From positions 1-64,000 of the forward strand of contig JAKOUY010000029.1 of NCBI GenBank assembly GCA_029782355.1: a DNA stretch of 64,000 bases. The letters are read 5' to 3'. The DNA is from Actinomycetes bacterium. Lineage in GTDB: Bacteria > Actinomycetota > Acidimicrobiia > Acidimicrobiales > Ilumatobacteraceae. Shown here one piece after another: positions 52,528-61,291 of the stretch. The position numbers and the translations under genes were made by a program. Every line of letters starts with the position of its first letter. Position 1 is the stretch's first letter. Below the pieces are notes generated by a model that ran no database searches, had not been told where the DNA came from, and worked only from the letters and a program-made list of their open reading frames with translations.

Positions 52528-52707
52528 CTGCGCCCCGCGGTCATGTGCCATCCCTAGCAGCTCGGAGGCCTCGGAGCAGGTGGCGTGGCGGCCGGGTGCG
52601 GTGCACGGTCGGCGTCGTCGATCGAGTCGTCGGGTCGATCTGCGTCGGGCTTGCAGGTCGTCGTGCGATGATCGGATCTCGGCAGCCCCTTGGCGACGGA
52701 GCGTGTG
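52528..52707. other. divergent spacer between oxidoreductase and MOSC genes
   Basis: 180 bp with no convincing gene. It is somewhat lower in GC than its surroundings (for example GTGCGATGATCGGATCTCGG near 52661-52680) and should hold both promoters; I see no good TANNNT box at either start. Confidence 0.35.
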
Positions 52708-53538
52708 ATGCACATCGAATCGATCTGGCAGTACCCGGTGAAGACGATGCTGGGCGGCACCGTGTCCACTGCCGAGCTGGCCGCGGACGGGGTGGCGGGC
52801 GACCGCTGGTGGGCGGTGCGTGACGACGGCGCCGGCACGATCGGCAACGCTCGCAAGATGGGCCAGCTGATGCAGCTGTCCGCGGCCCACGGTGCGGACG
52901 GTTCGGTCGTCATCACATTGCCCGGCGGGGCCACGGTCTCGAGCCACTCGCCCGACGTCAACGCCGCGCTGTCGCAGCACGTCGGCCGGCCGGTCAGCCT
53001 GTGGGCGCGACCACCGGCCGACGACGACGCGTTCTACCGACGCAAGCCGCTCGAGGGCGACCTGATGGTCGAGCTGCGCGAGATCTTCGCCCGGGAGGAG
53101 GGCGAACCGCTGCCCGACCTCGCCAAGTTCCCTGCGGCGGTGATCGAGTACGAGACGCCGCCTGGCGCCCTGTACGACTGCTACCCGCTGCTGCTGCTCA
53201 CCACCTCGACGTTGCGCTCGATCGAGCAGGCCGTCCCGGAGTCGGTGGTGGACGTGCGCCGCTTCCGGCCCAGCCTGGTGATCGACACCGGCGACGCACC
53301 AGGGCACCCCGAGTTCACCTGGCCCGGCCGCCGCTTCGCCGTCGGGTCGGCCGTCGTCGAGGTGATCAACGACTGCCCGCGGTGCGCAGCGATCACCCGC
53401 GAGCTCACCCCGGACGTCCCCGCTGACCGGGCGATCCTCCGCCACGTGGTGAAGGATCTCGACCAGGCCGTGGGCGTCTACGCCACCGTCGTGCAACCAG
53501 GGGTGGTCACCGTCGGCGACGAGTTGATCCCGTTGTAG
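52708..53538 (+). CDS. MOSC domain protein (MOSC_N + MOSC)
   Basis: 276 residues. ATG 52708 follows GGAG by about 7 nt. The N-terminal MHIESIWQYPVKTMLGGTVSTAELAADGVAGDRWWAVRDD is the MOSC N-terminal beta barrel; the C-terminal MOSC domain has RRFRPSLVIDT, EVINDCPRCAAITRE (the conserved Cys that binds molybdenum cofactor or persulfide) and a GVYATV end. Relatives include mARC/YcbX, which reduce N-hydroxylated compounds with Moco. Partners are not adjacent. Confidence 0.92.
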   Translation: MHIESIWQYPVKTMLGGTVSTAELAADGVAGDRWWAVRDDGAGTIGNARKMGQLMQLSAAHGADGSVVITLPGGATVSSHSPDVNAALSQHVGRPVSLWARPPADDDAFYRRKPLEGDLMVELREIFAREEGEPLPDLAKFPAAVIEYETPPGALYDCYPLLLLTTSTLRSIEQAVPESVVDVRRFRPSLVIDTGDAPGHPEFTWPGRRFAVGSAVVEVINDCPRCAAITRELTPDVPADRAILRHVVKDLDQAVGVYATVVQPGVVTVGDELIPL

Positions 53539-53595
53539 ACGCCGGGATCGCCGATGGCCGGTGGCACGGCGGCGGCCCTCGCCGTGCGAGCGGCG

Positions 53596-54804
53596 CTACT
53601 CGATGCGCATCCCGGAGATGTTGCGGGCGATGACCAGCTGCTGGATCTCGCTGGTGCCTTCGAAGATCGTGTGGATCTTGGCATCACGGTGCCAGCGCTC
53701 CACCGGGTACTCACGGGTGTAGCCGTAGCCGCCGAGGATCTGGATGGCGTCCTCGGTGGCGCGCACGGCGACCTCGCTGGCCTTGTACTTGCTCATCGAG
53801 CCCTCGCCGTTGCGGAAGCCGCCGTTCTTGCCCAGCCAGGCGGCACGCCAGATCAAGAGGCGGGCGGCGTCGATCTCGGTGATCATGTTGGCCAGCTTGA
53901 AGGCGATGGCCTGGTGCATGATGATCGGCTTGCCGAAGGTCTTGCGCTCCTTGGCGTACTCGAGGGCGAACTCGTAGGCGGCGCGGGCGATGCCCAGCGC
54001 CTGGGCGCCCACCGTCGGGCGAGTGGTCTCGAAGGTGCTCATCGCCGGCTGCTTCTCGCCGGTGTGACCCATCTCCTTGGCCCGGGCCAGCTTGGCGTCG
54101 AGCTTCTCCTTGCCGCCGAGCAGGCAGCGCCCGGGGACGCGCACATCGTCGAACACCACCTCCGCGGTGTGCGAGGCGCGGATGCCGTGCTTCTTGTACT
54201 TCTGGCCGATGCTCACGCCCTTGGTCTGGGGCGGGACGATGAAGCTGGCCTGCCCCCGACCCTTCAGTTCCGGCGCCACCGCGCACACCACCACATGGAT
54301 GTCGGCGATGCCACCGTTCGTGATCCACGCCTTGGTGCCGTTGATCACCCACTCGTCGTTGGCCTCGTCGTAGACGGCGCGGGTCCGCAGCGAGGAGACG
54401 TCGGACCCGGCGTCGGGCTCGCTGACGCAGAAGGCGCCGAGCTGGACGTGGTTGGCGTCGCCGTAGCACTGCGGCACCCACTCCATGACCTGCTCCGGCG
54501 TGCCGATGCCGGCGATCCCGGCGGCGGCCAGCGACGAACCCATGATGGCCATGCCGATGCCGGCATCACCCCAGAACAGCTCCTCGACGGCGACGGGAAG
54601 GGTCAGTCCGGTCGGGTCCTGCATGGTGTTGAGCAGGAACTCCCATCCGTACAGCCCGATCGACGCAGCCTCCTGGACGATCGGCATGGGCATCTCTTCG
54701 CGCTCGTCCCACTCGTGCCCGGCGGGGCGGACGACGTTCTCGGCGAAGTCGTGCACCCACTTCTGGATCTGAAGCTGGTCCTCGTTGAGGGCGAAGTCGA
54801 CCAT
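53596..54804 (-). CDS. acyl-CoA dehydrogenase
   Basis: 402 residues from ATG 54804, preceded by a GAGGTGAG site. MVDFALNEDQLQIQKWVHDFAENVVRP, GAFCVSEPDAGSDVSSL, WVINGTKAWITNGG, AKERKTFGKPIIMHQAIAFKLANM, QILGGYGYTREYPVERWHRDAK and the catalytic Glu of IFEGTSEIQQLVIAR are all present. An insert around residues 235-260 (EKLDAKLARAKEMGHTGEKQPAM) is longer than in the SCAD family. The promoter region carries two palindromes, so it is probably under a dedicated repressor, but no regulator gene is adjacent. Confidence 0.95.
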   Translation of the reverse strand: MVDFALNEDQLQIQKWVHDFAENVVRPAGHEWDEREEMPMPIVQEAASIGLYGWEFLLNTMQDPTGLTLPVAVEELFWGDAGIGMAIMGSSLAAAGIAGIGTPEQVMEWVPQCYGDANHVQLGAFCVSEPDAGSDVSSLRTRAVYDEANDEWVINGTKAWITNGGIADIHVVVCAVAPELKGRGQASFIVPPQTKGVSIGQKYKKHGIRASHTAEVVFDDVRVPGRCLLGGKEKLDAKLARAKEMGHTGEKQPAMSTFETTRPTVGAQALGIARAAYEFALEYAKERKTFGKPIIMHQAIAFKLANMITEIDAARLLIWRAAWLGKNGGFRNGEGSMSKYKASEVAVRATEDAIQILGGYGYTREYPVERWHRDAKIHTIFEGTSEIQQLVIARNISGMRIE

Positions 54805-54853
54805 GTTGCTCACCTCGAAGCGACGGGGTGGCGAGCTCCGCCCACCACCGAAG

Positions 54854-54885
54854 TTACCTGGCGGTAAGGTTACCCGAGGGTAACC
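54854..54885. promoter_or_regulatory. double palindromic operator upstream of the acyl-CoA dehydrogenase
   Basis: TTACCTGGCGGTAA (54854-54867) is a 5+5 palindrome and GGTTACCCGAGGGTAACC (54868-54885) a perfect 8+8 palindrome; the two form an imperfect 16-bp tandem repeat. They lie 50-81 bp before the dehydrogenase start and 60 bp before the divergent HNH gene. The form suits a TetR-type dimer pair controlling fatty-acid or similar degradation. The binding protein is unknown. Confidence 0.65.
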
Positions 54886-54945
54886 GTTCGACGCAAGCGG
54901 GGATGGCCGGGGATCTCCGTCACACCCCCGTGGCACGATGCCGGC

Positions 54946-56163
54946 ATGGAGCGAGCCGTGCTGGTCGGGGTGGTGCAGCGGGTGCTCGACTGCCACGTGC
55001 CCGGCCTCGATGCCGGAGGCGTGCACGGCCTGCTGGCCGACGCAGCCCGCCTGCAACGGTGGCTGGACGGCGTGCAGACCGCCGCTGCCGGCCGGCTGCG
55101 CGAGCTCGCGGCGACGGACTCGTTGCTCGTTCCCCAGCTGCTGGTCGCCGATGCCGCCCATCTCGATGAGCGTCCGGCCGATCAGGTGCTGCGTCGAGCG
55201 GACACGGTGCAGGCCATGCCCGAGCTCTGGCAGGCGCTCGCCGACGGCCGCTGCGGGGCCAGCCACGTCGATGTCGTCGACCGAGCGCTGCGCCGGCTGG
55301 AGCCCGGCCAGCGCGACCAGCTCGCCGCCAGCGGGTCTCGTGTCGCCTCCTGGGCGGGCACCATGACCCCGGCGCTGCTCGCCACCCAGCTCGAGCGGGA
55401 GGTCGAGCGGCTGCGCCGCGACGACGGGCTCGATCGGTTCGAACGCCAGCGTCGTGCCGTGCGCCTCCGGACTCGCCGCGACCCCGCGTCGGGCATGGTC
55501 AAGCTGTGGGGCGAGCTCGACGAGGCATCGGGCGCCGTGCTGCTGGCCGCCGTGCGCCAGCGGGTCGAGGCCCTGTTCCACGACCAGCTCCCCGCCACCG
55601 CACCCACCGATCCGCTGGAGCGCCACGCGCACCTCCAGGGTTTGGCGCTGGTCGACCTGATCACCAGGGGTGGCGCAGTCAAGGTCTCGATGGGCGTGAT
55701 CGTCGATCACCAGACCCTGCTCGACGGCCTGCACGAACGATCCGTGATCGACCTTCCGGGTGGAGTCCACGTTCCGGTCGAGACGCTCCGTCGATGGGGC
55801 TGCGACGCGGGCATCTTGCCCATCGTGCTCAACGGCGCCGGCCTGCCCATCGACGTGGGCCGGGAACAACGCCTGGCCACCCCGGCACAGCGTTGGGCGC
55901 TGCGGGCGATCTATCCGTGCTGCGCCATCCCTGGCTGCGATGCGCCGTTCCAGAACTGCACCATCCATCACATCCGCTGGTGGCGCCGTGGCGGGTCGTC
56001 AGACCTCGACAACATGGTGCCGGTCTGCAGCCGGCACCACCACGCCGTCCACGAGGGCGGGTGGACGCTCGCGCTGGAGCCGGTCACCCGTCTGCTGACC
56101 GTCGAGTACCCCGACGGCACGACCCGCCGGCAGCGGCCGCCGCCCCGGGCCCGAGCGGGATAG
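54946..56163 (+). CDS. DUF222 (13E12-repeat) HNH endonuclease family protein
   Basis: 405 residues. The N-terminal two-thirds match the actinobacterial DUF222/13E12 repeat proteins (AARLQRWLDGVQTAAAGRLREL, LADGRCGASHVDVVDRAL, QRRAVRLRTRRDPASGMVKLWGELDEASGAVL). The C-terminal HNH domain reads CCAIPGCDAPFQNCTIHHIRWWRRGGSSDLDNMVPVCSRHHHAVHEGGW with Cys, His-His and Asn and the Zn-binding cysteine pairs. These families multiply in actinobacterial genomes and are suspected mobile or nuclease elements; their biological role is unclear. Followed by a repeat-rich spacer. Confidence 0.92.
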   Translation: MERAVLVGVVQRVLDCHVPGLDAGGVHGLLADAARLQRWLDGVQTAAAGRLRELAATDSLLVPQLLVADAAHLDERPADQVLRRADTVQAMPELWQALADGRCGASHVDVVDRALRRLEPGQRDQLAASGSRVASWAGTMTPALLATQLEREVERLRRDDGLDRFERQRRAVRLRTRRDPASGMVKLWGELDEASGAVLLAAVRQRVEALFHDQLPATAPTDPLERHAHLQGLALVDLITRGGAVKVSMGVIVDHQTLLDGLHERSVIDLPGGVHVPVETLRRWGCDAGILPIVLNGAGLPIDVGREQRLATPAQRWALRAIYPCCAIPGCDAPFQNCTIHHIRWWRRGGSSDLDNMVPVCSRHHHAVHEGGWTLALEPVTRLLTVEYPDGTTRRQRPPPRARAG

Positions 56164-56170
56164 CCGGCGC

Positions 56171-56248
56171 CGGCGCACGTCCGGCCCGGCAGGCCGGTGG
56201 CACCGACGCCGGCGCGCGTCCGGCGCGGCAGGCCGGTGGCACCGGCGC
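56171..56248 (+). repeat. two 39-bp imperfect tandem repeats
   Basis: Units at 56171-56209 and 56210-56248 (each beginning CGGCGC, containing CGGCAGGCCGGTGGCACCG) differ at three positions. They lie directly after the HNH gene stop. Further on, 56280-56345 holds several short copies of TGTCCGGC. No gene is seen in the 186-bp spacer. Confidence 0.85.
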
Positions 56249-56349
56249 CCAGACGGCCGTCCGGTCGACCGGCGTGGCGTGTCCGGCGTGGCGTGTCCGG
56301 CGCGGCCTGTCCGGCCCCCTTGCCTGTCCGGCCCCTCGACTGTCCACCC

Positions 56350-58485
56350 TTACGTCGAGCGGCCGCGGGCCCAGGCCACCAGGGGCTTGGCGATCGCCTC
56401 GAGGATCAGCTTCGACCCAGCCTTGTAGACGTGCACGCCATCCCAGCGGTAGGCCAGGCTGGTGGCGATCTTCGGGTCGGTACACCATTGGGTGGGGCCG
56501 GGGAAGAACTTGGTCGTCCTGGCGTTCTTCGCCGCCACCTGGCGCATCAGGTCGTTGAGATGGGCCGTGCGGTGGTCGTCACCGCGCTCGGCGATGTACG
56601 GGACGCCGTCGTTCGGGTTCTGGACGGGCCGCATGCAGGCGACCTCCAGCAGCGCCACCCGGGCCCCGGCGCGGACCAGGGCGTCGATCCCCTTCTGCAG
56701 GCCGGCCGTGAACCGTTGGTCGAAGGCTGCCGACCCGAACCGCTCGCCGTCGATGCTCATCACGTCCCACGCCCCGATCATCACCAGGGCGACCTTGGCC
56801 TTGCTGCGCTTGACGTCGTCGGCCCACTTCTGGGCGAAGCCGCGGCAGCTGGCGAAGTTCTTCGATCCCGAATGACCACCTTCGTAGACCCCGCACCCCG
56901 AGACCGCTCCGTCGAACAGCTTGAGCACCCGGTTGGTGCCACGTGGCTGGTTGACGACCAAGGAGTGGGCCTGCGAGTCGCCGACCACCACCAGGCGCAT
57001 CACGCCCTTGGGGATCCTCGGGACCTTGACCGGCGCGGTGCCGGGCGTGGCCGCGCCGGCGGTCGTGCCGCCGGCCGGGGACGGGCTCGCGCCGCCGTTG
57101 CCGGCAGCGGTGTCGCCGGTCTGGTCGCCGGTGGCGTCGTCGGCAGCAGGATCCGCGCCGTCCGTGCCGGTGTCCAGGGTGACGTCGAGGGTGACGTCGT
57201 CGCCGGACCGGTCCACGGCGAGGTCGAAGCTCTCCGGCCGGTCGCGGTAGAACAACGCCAGCGGGGCGAGGACGGCGACGCAGGTCACCGTGCCCGAGGC
57301 CAGCACTCGGCGGCGCTGCTGGGGGTGCTGGCGCCCCCACCACCGACCAAGGGCGCCCCGCCGGGCCGGCGACTCGATCCAGCGGTAGCAGGCCTCGTTG
57401 ACGATCGCCGTCAGCATCATCGCCCCGACGAACCGGCCGACCGATCCGTGAACGGCCCCGCAGATCCGCGAGATCGGCCAGCTCCACAGGTACAGGCCGT
57501 ACGACCTGCGCCCGACGGCCACCAGCGGCCGCGCGCTGAGCACCGCCCGGCTGGCGGTGGCCCACGGGTGGACCGCCACGGCGACCAGCACGGTGGAGGC
57601 CACGGTGACCAATGGCAGCACCACCTGGTAGGTCACCGAGTGGACCACCGAGCCGACCAGGAAGGCCATCACGATCAGCGCGCCGGCTGCCAGACCGACG
57701 AGGTCGAGGCGCGACCGGGCCCGGGCGTCCGGTGCCGAGTTGGCGGCGCCGGCGTGGCGCCACGGCTGCCAGACGAACGCCAGCGCAGCTCCGAGCAGCA
57801 ACCCGGTGCTGCGGGTCAGCGTGCTGAGGTACAGGAAGTTGGTGGTCTTCGTGGTCAGGTCGGCCACCGTGGCGGTGAGCGCCGTGCCCGCCATGATCGC
57901 CAGCGACACCACCGCCAACCCCCGCGCCACCCGTTCGGGTCGATGACGTCGGGCCGTGATGGCGACGAACACGAGCGGCCACACCAGGTACCACTGCTCC
58001 TCGACCGCCAGGCTCCACAGGTGGCGCAGCAGTGGCGGCGACGGGGCGAAGTACGGCACGTGACCGACGATCTGACCCCAGTTGGCCGCGTAGAAGACCC
58101 CCCAGGGCAGATCCCGGCGCAGTTGGACCTGCTGCTCGGGCGACCCCCAGAACACCGCCCACAGGCTGACGGCGATGAGCATGGTGAACAGCGCCGGCAG
58201 GAGCCGCCGCCAGCGGCGGTGCCAGAAGCCGCGCAAGCTGATCCGTCCGGTCTGGCGGCGTTCGGCGATGAGCAGCGAGGTGATCAGGTAGCCGGAGACG
58301 ACGAAGAAGACCTCGACTCCGAAGAACCCGCCGTGCATCCACGAGAAGCCGGCGTGATAGCAGATCACCGCCATCACCGACACCGCCCGGATGCCGTCGA
58401 GGCTGGCCTCGTAGCCCATCGACGAGGCCGGGCGGCGCGAGCGATCCGTCGAGCGATCCGTCGAGCGATCCGTCGGGCGGTTCAC
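56350..58485 (-). CDS. AT3 (OafA/YrhL-like) acyltransferase with SGNH domain
   Basis: 711 residues if GTG 58485 is used; ATG 58419 (MGYEASLDGIRAVSVMAV) is an equally reasonable start and removes a repetitive TDRSTDRSTDRS leader. AT3 domain: LDGIRAVSVMAVICYHAG, GGFFGVEVFFVVSGYLITSLL, HLWSLAVEEQWYLVWPL, SYGLYLWSWPI. An Asp/Thr/Gly-rich linker (about 430-485) leads to an extracytoplasmic SGNH domain with VVVGDSQAHSL (about 500), GAWDVM and the DGVHVY His (DxxH, about 681), here complete. It likely O-acetylates or O-acylates a surface glycan. It follows the MFS gene by 4 bp. Confidence 0.9.
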   Translation of the reverse strand: MNRPTDRSTDRSTDRSRRPASSMGYEASLDGIRAVSVMAVICYHAGFSWMHGGFFGVEVFFVVSGYLITSLLIAERRQTGRISLRGFWHRRWRRLLPALFTMLIAVSLWAVFWGSPEQQVQLRRDLPWGVFYAANWGQIVGHVPYFAPSPPLLRHLWSLAVEEQWYLVWPLVFVAITARRHRPERVARGLAVVSLAIMAGTALTATVADLTTKTTNFLYLSTLTRSTGLLLGAALAFVWQPWRHAGAANSAPDARARSRLDLVGLAAGALIVMAFLVGSVVHSVTYQVVLPLVTVASTVLVAVAVHPWATASRAVLSARPLVAVGRRSYGLYLWSWPISRICGAVHGSVGRFVGAMMLTAIVNEACYRWIESPARRGALGRWWGRQHPQQRRRVLASGTVTCVAVLAPLALFYRDRPESFDLAVDRSGDDVTLDVTLDTGTDGADPAADDATGDQTGDTAAGNGGASPSPAGGTTAGAATPGTAPVKVPRIPKGVMRLVVVGDSQAHSLVVNQPRGTNRVLKLFDGAVSGCGVYEGGHSGSKNFASCRGFAQKWADDVKRSKAKVALVMIGAWDVMSIDGERFGSAAFDQRFTAGLQKGIDALVRAGARVALLEVACMRPVQNPNDGVPYIAERGDDHRTAHLNDLMRQVAAKNARTTKFFPGPTQWCTDPKIATSLAYRWDGVHVYKAGSKLILEAIAKPLVAWARGRST
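58443..58475 (-). repeat. 12-bp tandem repeat coding TDRS
   Basis: GATCCGTCGAGC occurs at 58443-58454 and 58455-58466, with a partial third copy to 58475. On the coding (minus) strand it gives TDRSTDRSTDRS at the start of the AT3 gene; copy number may vary. Confidence 0.85.
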
Positions 58486-58489
58486 GCCG

Positions 58490-59836
58490 TCATCCGCCTC
58501 GACCGCTGATCGGGTCGGAGTGTGGGCCGGTGGCGTCGGCGAGCTCGCCGGACGCTGCGGCAGACACCGGTTCCGCTGCGGCCGGCTCGCCGGTGGGCGC
58601 GATGCCGATCGCCGGGACGAGCACGGCCAGGCACAGCCCGGCAGCAACGGTGAGCGGGACCCAGGTCCCGGCGTGGTCGAACAGCCAGCCGGCACCGGGC
58701 GGGCCGACGATCCGGCCCACCGAGTAGGCCGACTGCTGGAAGCCCATCGCCTGGCCCCGCTGGCGGGGCGGGGCGTGCTCGGTGACCAACGAGGTCAGCG
58801 ACGGCGAGGCCAGACCCTGGCCGACGGTCAGGAGCACCAGCGCCCCGATCAGGACCACCCAGCGGGTCGCCCCGGCGGTGACCAGCAGCCCGACGGTCAG
58901 CACGACGAGGCCGACCAGATAGACCGGCTTGGCACCGGCACGTCCGACCAGGCGGTGGTAGATGCCACCCTGGATCAGGACCAGCAGCAGGCCGATGCCG
59001 AGGAAGACCACGCTGGCCCCACCCTCGGTGAGCCCGAAGCGACGCTGACCGAGCAGGGTGAACGTCGACTCGAAGGCGGTGAACGCCGCGGTGGTGACCA
59101 ACCCGACGATGGCAAGGCGTCGCAGGTCGAGGTTCAGCGCCCGCCGCGGTGCGGGCGTCGCCGGACCGGGTGCGGGCGGTGGCGTGTGTTGGGCCGTGTG
59201 TTGGGCCGTGTGCAGCGCGGTGTGCCGGGCCGTGCGCTGGGCGGCGGGCAGGGTTTCGGGTACCCGTCGCCAGGCGGCGACCGCATTGATCAGCGCCAGG
59301 CACCCGGCCACGTAGAACGGGACGTGCGGCCCGCCGCGGCTGGCCAACCCGCCGATGGCCGGCCCGACGACGAATCCGACCCCGAATGCCGCCCCGATCA
59401 GTCCCATCAGGCGCGGTCGCTCGGACGGCTCGGCGAGGTCGGCCGCCGCCGCCTGGGCGACGGCCTGACTGGCGCCCGATGCCCCGTCGACGATCCGCCC
59501 GGCGAACAGGACCCACAGCGTGCCGGCGGCACCGGTCAGGAAACTGCCCGCCGCGGTCCCGAGCAACGAGAGCAGGATCACCGGCTTGCGCCCGATGCGA
59601 TCGCTGAGCCGGCCGAGTACCGGGGCGAACAGGAACTGGGCGAGGGAGAACGAGGTGAACAGCAGCCCGATGGTCAACCCACTGGCGCCGAACCGCTTGG
59701 CATAGATCGCCAGGATGGGGACGACGATGCCGAACCCGATCAGGTCCAACGCCACGGTGGTCCAGATCGGCCAGAAGCCGCGGGGCAGGGGTCGCCGGGC
59801 GGGCGTCGTCGGCGTGTCGACCGCGGGGCGCTGCAC
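58490..59836 (-). CDS. MFS transporter, TetA/drug-efflux type
   Basis: 448 residues from GTG 59836. Twelve hydrophobic segments; TM1 WTTVALDLIGFGIVVPILAIYAKRFGAS and the loop LGRLSDRIGRKPVILLS are motif-A features of the DHA1/TetA group. The central loop (about residues 200-235) has the repeat ARHTALHTAQHTAQHT. The C-terminal ~40 residues are hydrophilic. An efflux role for a drug or metabolite is likely, substrate unknown. It lies between cysS (40 bp upstream) and the AT3 acyltransferase. Confidence 0.9.
   Translation of the reverse strand: MQRPAVDTPTTPARRPLPRGFWPIWTTVALDLIGFGIVVPILAIYAKRFGASGLTIGLLFTSFSLAQFLFAPVLGRLSDRIGRKPVILLSLLGTAAGSFLTGAAGTLWVLFAGRIVDGASGASQAVAQAAAADLAEPSERPRLMGLIGAAFGVGFVVGPAIGGLASRGGPHVPFYVAGCLALINAVAAWRRVPETLPAAQRTARHTALHTAQHTAQHTPPPAPGPATPAPRRALNLDLRRLAIVGLVTTAAFTAFESTFTLLGQRRFGLTEGGASVVFLGIGLLLVLIQGGIYHRLVGRAGAKPVYLVGLVVLTVGLLVTAGATRWVVLIGALVLLTVGQGLASPSLTSLVTEHAPPRQRGQAMGFQQSAYSVGRIVGPPGAGWLFDHAGTWVPLTVAAGLCLAVLVPAIGIAPTGEPAAAEPVSAAASGELADATGPHSDPISGRGG
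59186..59233 (-). repeat. four 12-bp repeats in the MFS linker
   Basis: Two exact GTGTTGGGCCGT units (59186-59209) followed by two diverged ones to 59233; on the minus strand they code TARH TALH TAQH TAQH in the central cytoplasmic loop of the transporter. Confidence 0.85.
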
Positions 59837-59876
59837 GAGTATCCGTTCTACCTGCTCGGCACGGGCCGCGGGTGGC

Positions 59877-61232
59877 TCAACGGCGCAGGGTGGTGCCCGA
59901 CTTGGTGGTCTCCACCACCCACCCGGCGGCCTGCAGCTCCGCTCGCCGGGCGTCGGCCGTGGCGAAGTCCCGGGCCGCCCGGGCCCGGTCCAGCTCGGCC
60001 GCGGCGGTCAACGCCTCAGCCGGGATCTCCTCGCCGCCGCGCAACTCCAGCCCGACCGCCGCAGCCATCTCGAACACCGCAGCGGCCAACGTGGCGGCGA
60101 GATCGGCCTCGCCCCGGTCGGCGGCCGCGTTGGCCCGGGTCACCGCGTCGAACAGCACACCGACGGCCTCCGTGGTGTTCAAGTCGTCGTCCATGGCCGC
60201 CACGAAGCGGGCCAGGACCTCGGCATCCGCCGTCCCCGGCGACGGGGCGAACCGGCGAGCGACGCCATCGACCCGGGCGACCGCTCTGGTCGCCGCCTCC
60301 AGGCTGTCGAGGTTGACGGTCACCGGGCTGCGGTAGTGCGACTGCAGCAGCAGCATCCGGTAGGCGCGCGGGTCGACGCGTTCGACCAGGTCGACCAGGT
60401 TGTGGACGTTGCCGAGGCTCTTGGACATCTTCTCGCCCTCGGCGTCGACGATGAAGCCGTTGTGCATCCAGTGCCCGGCGAAGCGCTTGCCGAGCGCCAC
60501 GGCCTGGGCCCGCTCGTTCTCGTGATGGGGGAAGCGCAGATCGAGCCCGCCGCAATGCAGGTCGAACCCCTCGCCGAGCAGATCGAGGCTCATCACCACG
60601 CACTCGCTGTGCCAGCCGGGCCGGCCGTCACCGAACGGCGCCGGCCACGCCGGCTCGCCCGGCTTGGACAACTTCCACAGGGCGAAGTCCGCCGGGTGGC
60701 GTTTGTCCGCCGCGCCGAACACCTCCCGCTCTCCCCCACCCGCCAGCATCTCGTCGAGGCTCTGCCCGGCGAGCAGGCCGTAGTCGGCGATCTGCTCGAC
60801 GTCCAGGTAGACCCCGTCGCCGGTGACGTAGGCCTGGCCCCGGTCGACGAGCCCGGCGATCATGGCCACCATCTGCTCGACGTACTCGGTGGCCCGGGGG
60901 ACGTCGGTCGGTCGCTCGACGCCGAGGGCGCCCATCGCCTGGAACCACATCGACTCGTACTGGGTGGTGATCTCCTGCCACGGTCGCTGCTCGGAGGCGG
61001 CGCGGGCGATGATCTTGTCGTCGATGTCGGTCACGTTGCTGACCAGACGAACCTGCAATCCGCGCCACGTCAGGTAGCGGCGGAGGATGTCGTACACCAG
61101 CGTCGCCCGCCCGTGGCCGATGTGCGGGGGGCCGTAGACCGTCGGGCCGCACAGGTAGATGCTGACCGTTCCCGGCTGGCGGAGCACCAGCGGGCGGACC
61201 TCACGGGACGCGGTGTCGTACAGGCGGAGCAT
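59877..61232 (-). CDS. cysS: cysteinyl-tRNA synthetase
   Basis: Class I synthetase charging tRNA-Cys. 451 residues. Zn ligands Cys28, Cys211, His236 and Glu240 (FPHHENE) are present, with HIGH at 37-40, KMSKS at 268-272 and the C-terminal helical anticodon region. The CGPTVYGPPHIGH motif marks true CysS rather than the mycothiol ligase MshC. A TAGGCT box 8 nt upstream supports the start. Confidence 0.96.
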   Translation of the reverse strand: MLRLYDTASREVRPLVLRQPGTVSIYLCGPTVYGPPHIGHGRATLVYDILRRYLTWRGLQVRLVSNVTDIDDKIIARAASEQRPWQEITTQYESMWFQAMGALGVERPTDVPRATEYVEQMVAMIAGLVDRGQAYVTGDGVYLDVEQIADYGLLAGQSLDEMLAGGGEREVFGAADKRHPADFALWKLSKPGEPAWPAPFGDGRPGWHSECVVMSLDLLGEGFDLHCGGLDLRFPHHENERAQAVALGKRFAGHWMHNGFIVDAEGEKMSKSLGNVHNLVDLVERVDPRAYRMLLLQSHYRSPVTVNLDSLEAATRAVARVDGVARRFAPSPGTADAEVLARFVAAMDDDLNTTEAVGVLFDAVTRANAAADRGEADLAATLAAAVFEMAAAVGLELRGGEEIPAEALTAAAELDRARAARDFATADARRAELQAAGWVVETTKSGTTLRR

Positions 61233-61240
61233 CGCCGCTC

Positions 61241-61246
61241 AGCCTA
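61241..61246 (-). promoter_or_regulatory. candidate -10 element of cysS
   Basis: Minus strand TAGGCT ends 8 nt before the cysS ATG; leaderless spacing. Confidence 0.42.
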
Positions 61247-61291
61247 GGAGCCGACCGGATCGGCCGGCTGGTCGTTTGTCGAGCCCGGCGG

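Noticed and set aside
56171-56345. Repeats after the HNH gene as a CRISPR array
   Set aside because: The units are contiguous with no unique spacers, and no cas gene is present.
59877-61232. cysS as the mycothiol ligase mshC
   Set aside because: The CGPTVYGPPHIGH and KMSKSLGN motifs and the full length with anticodon domain are those of CysS.
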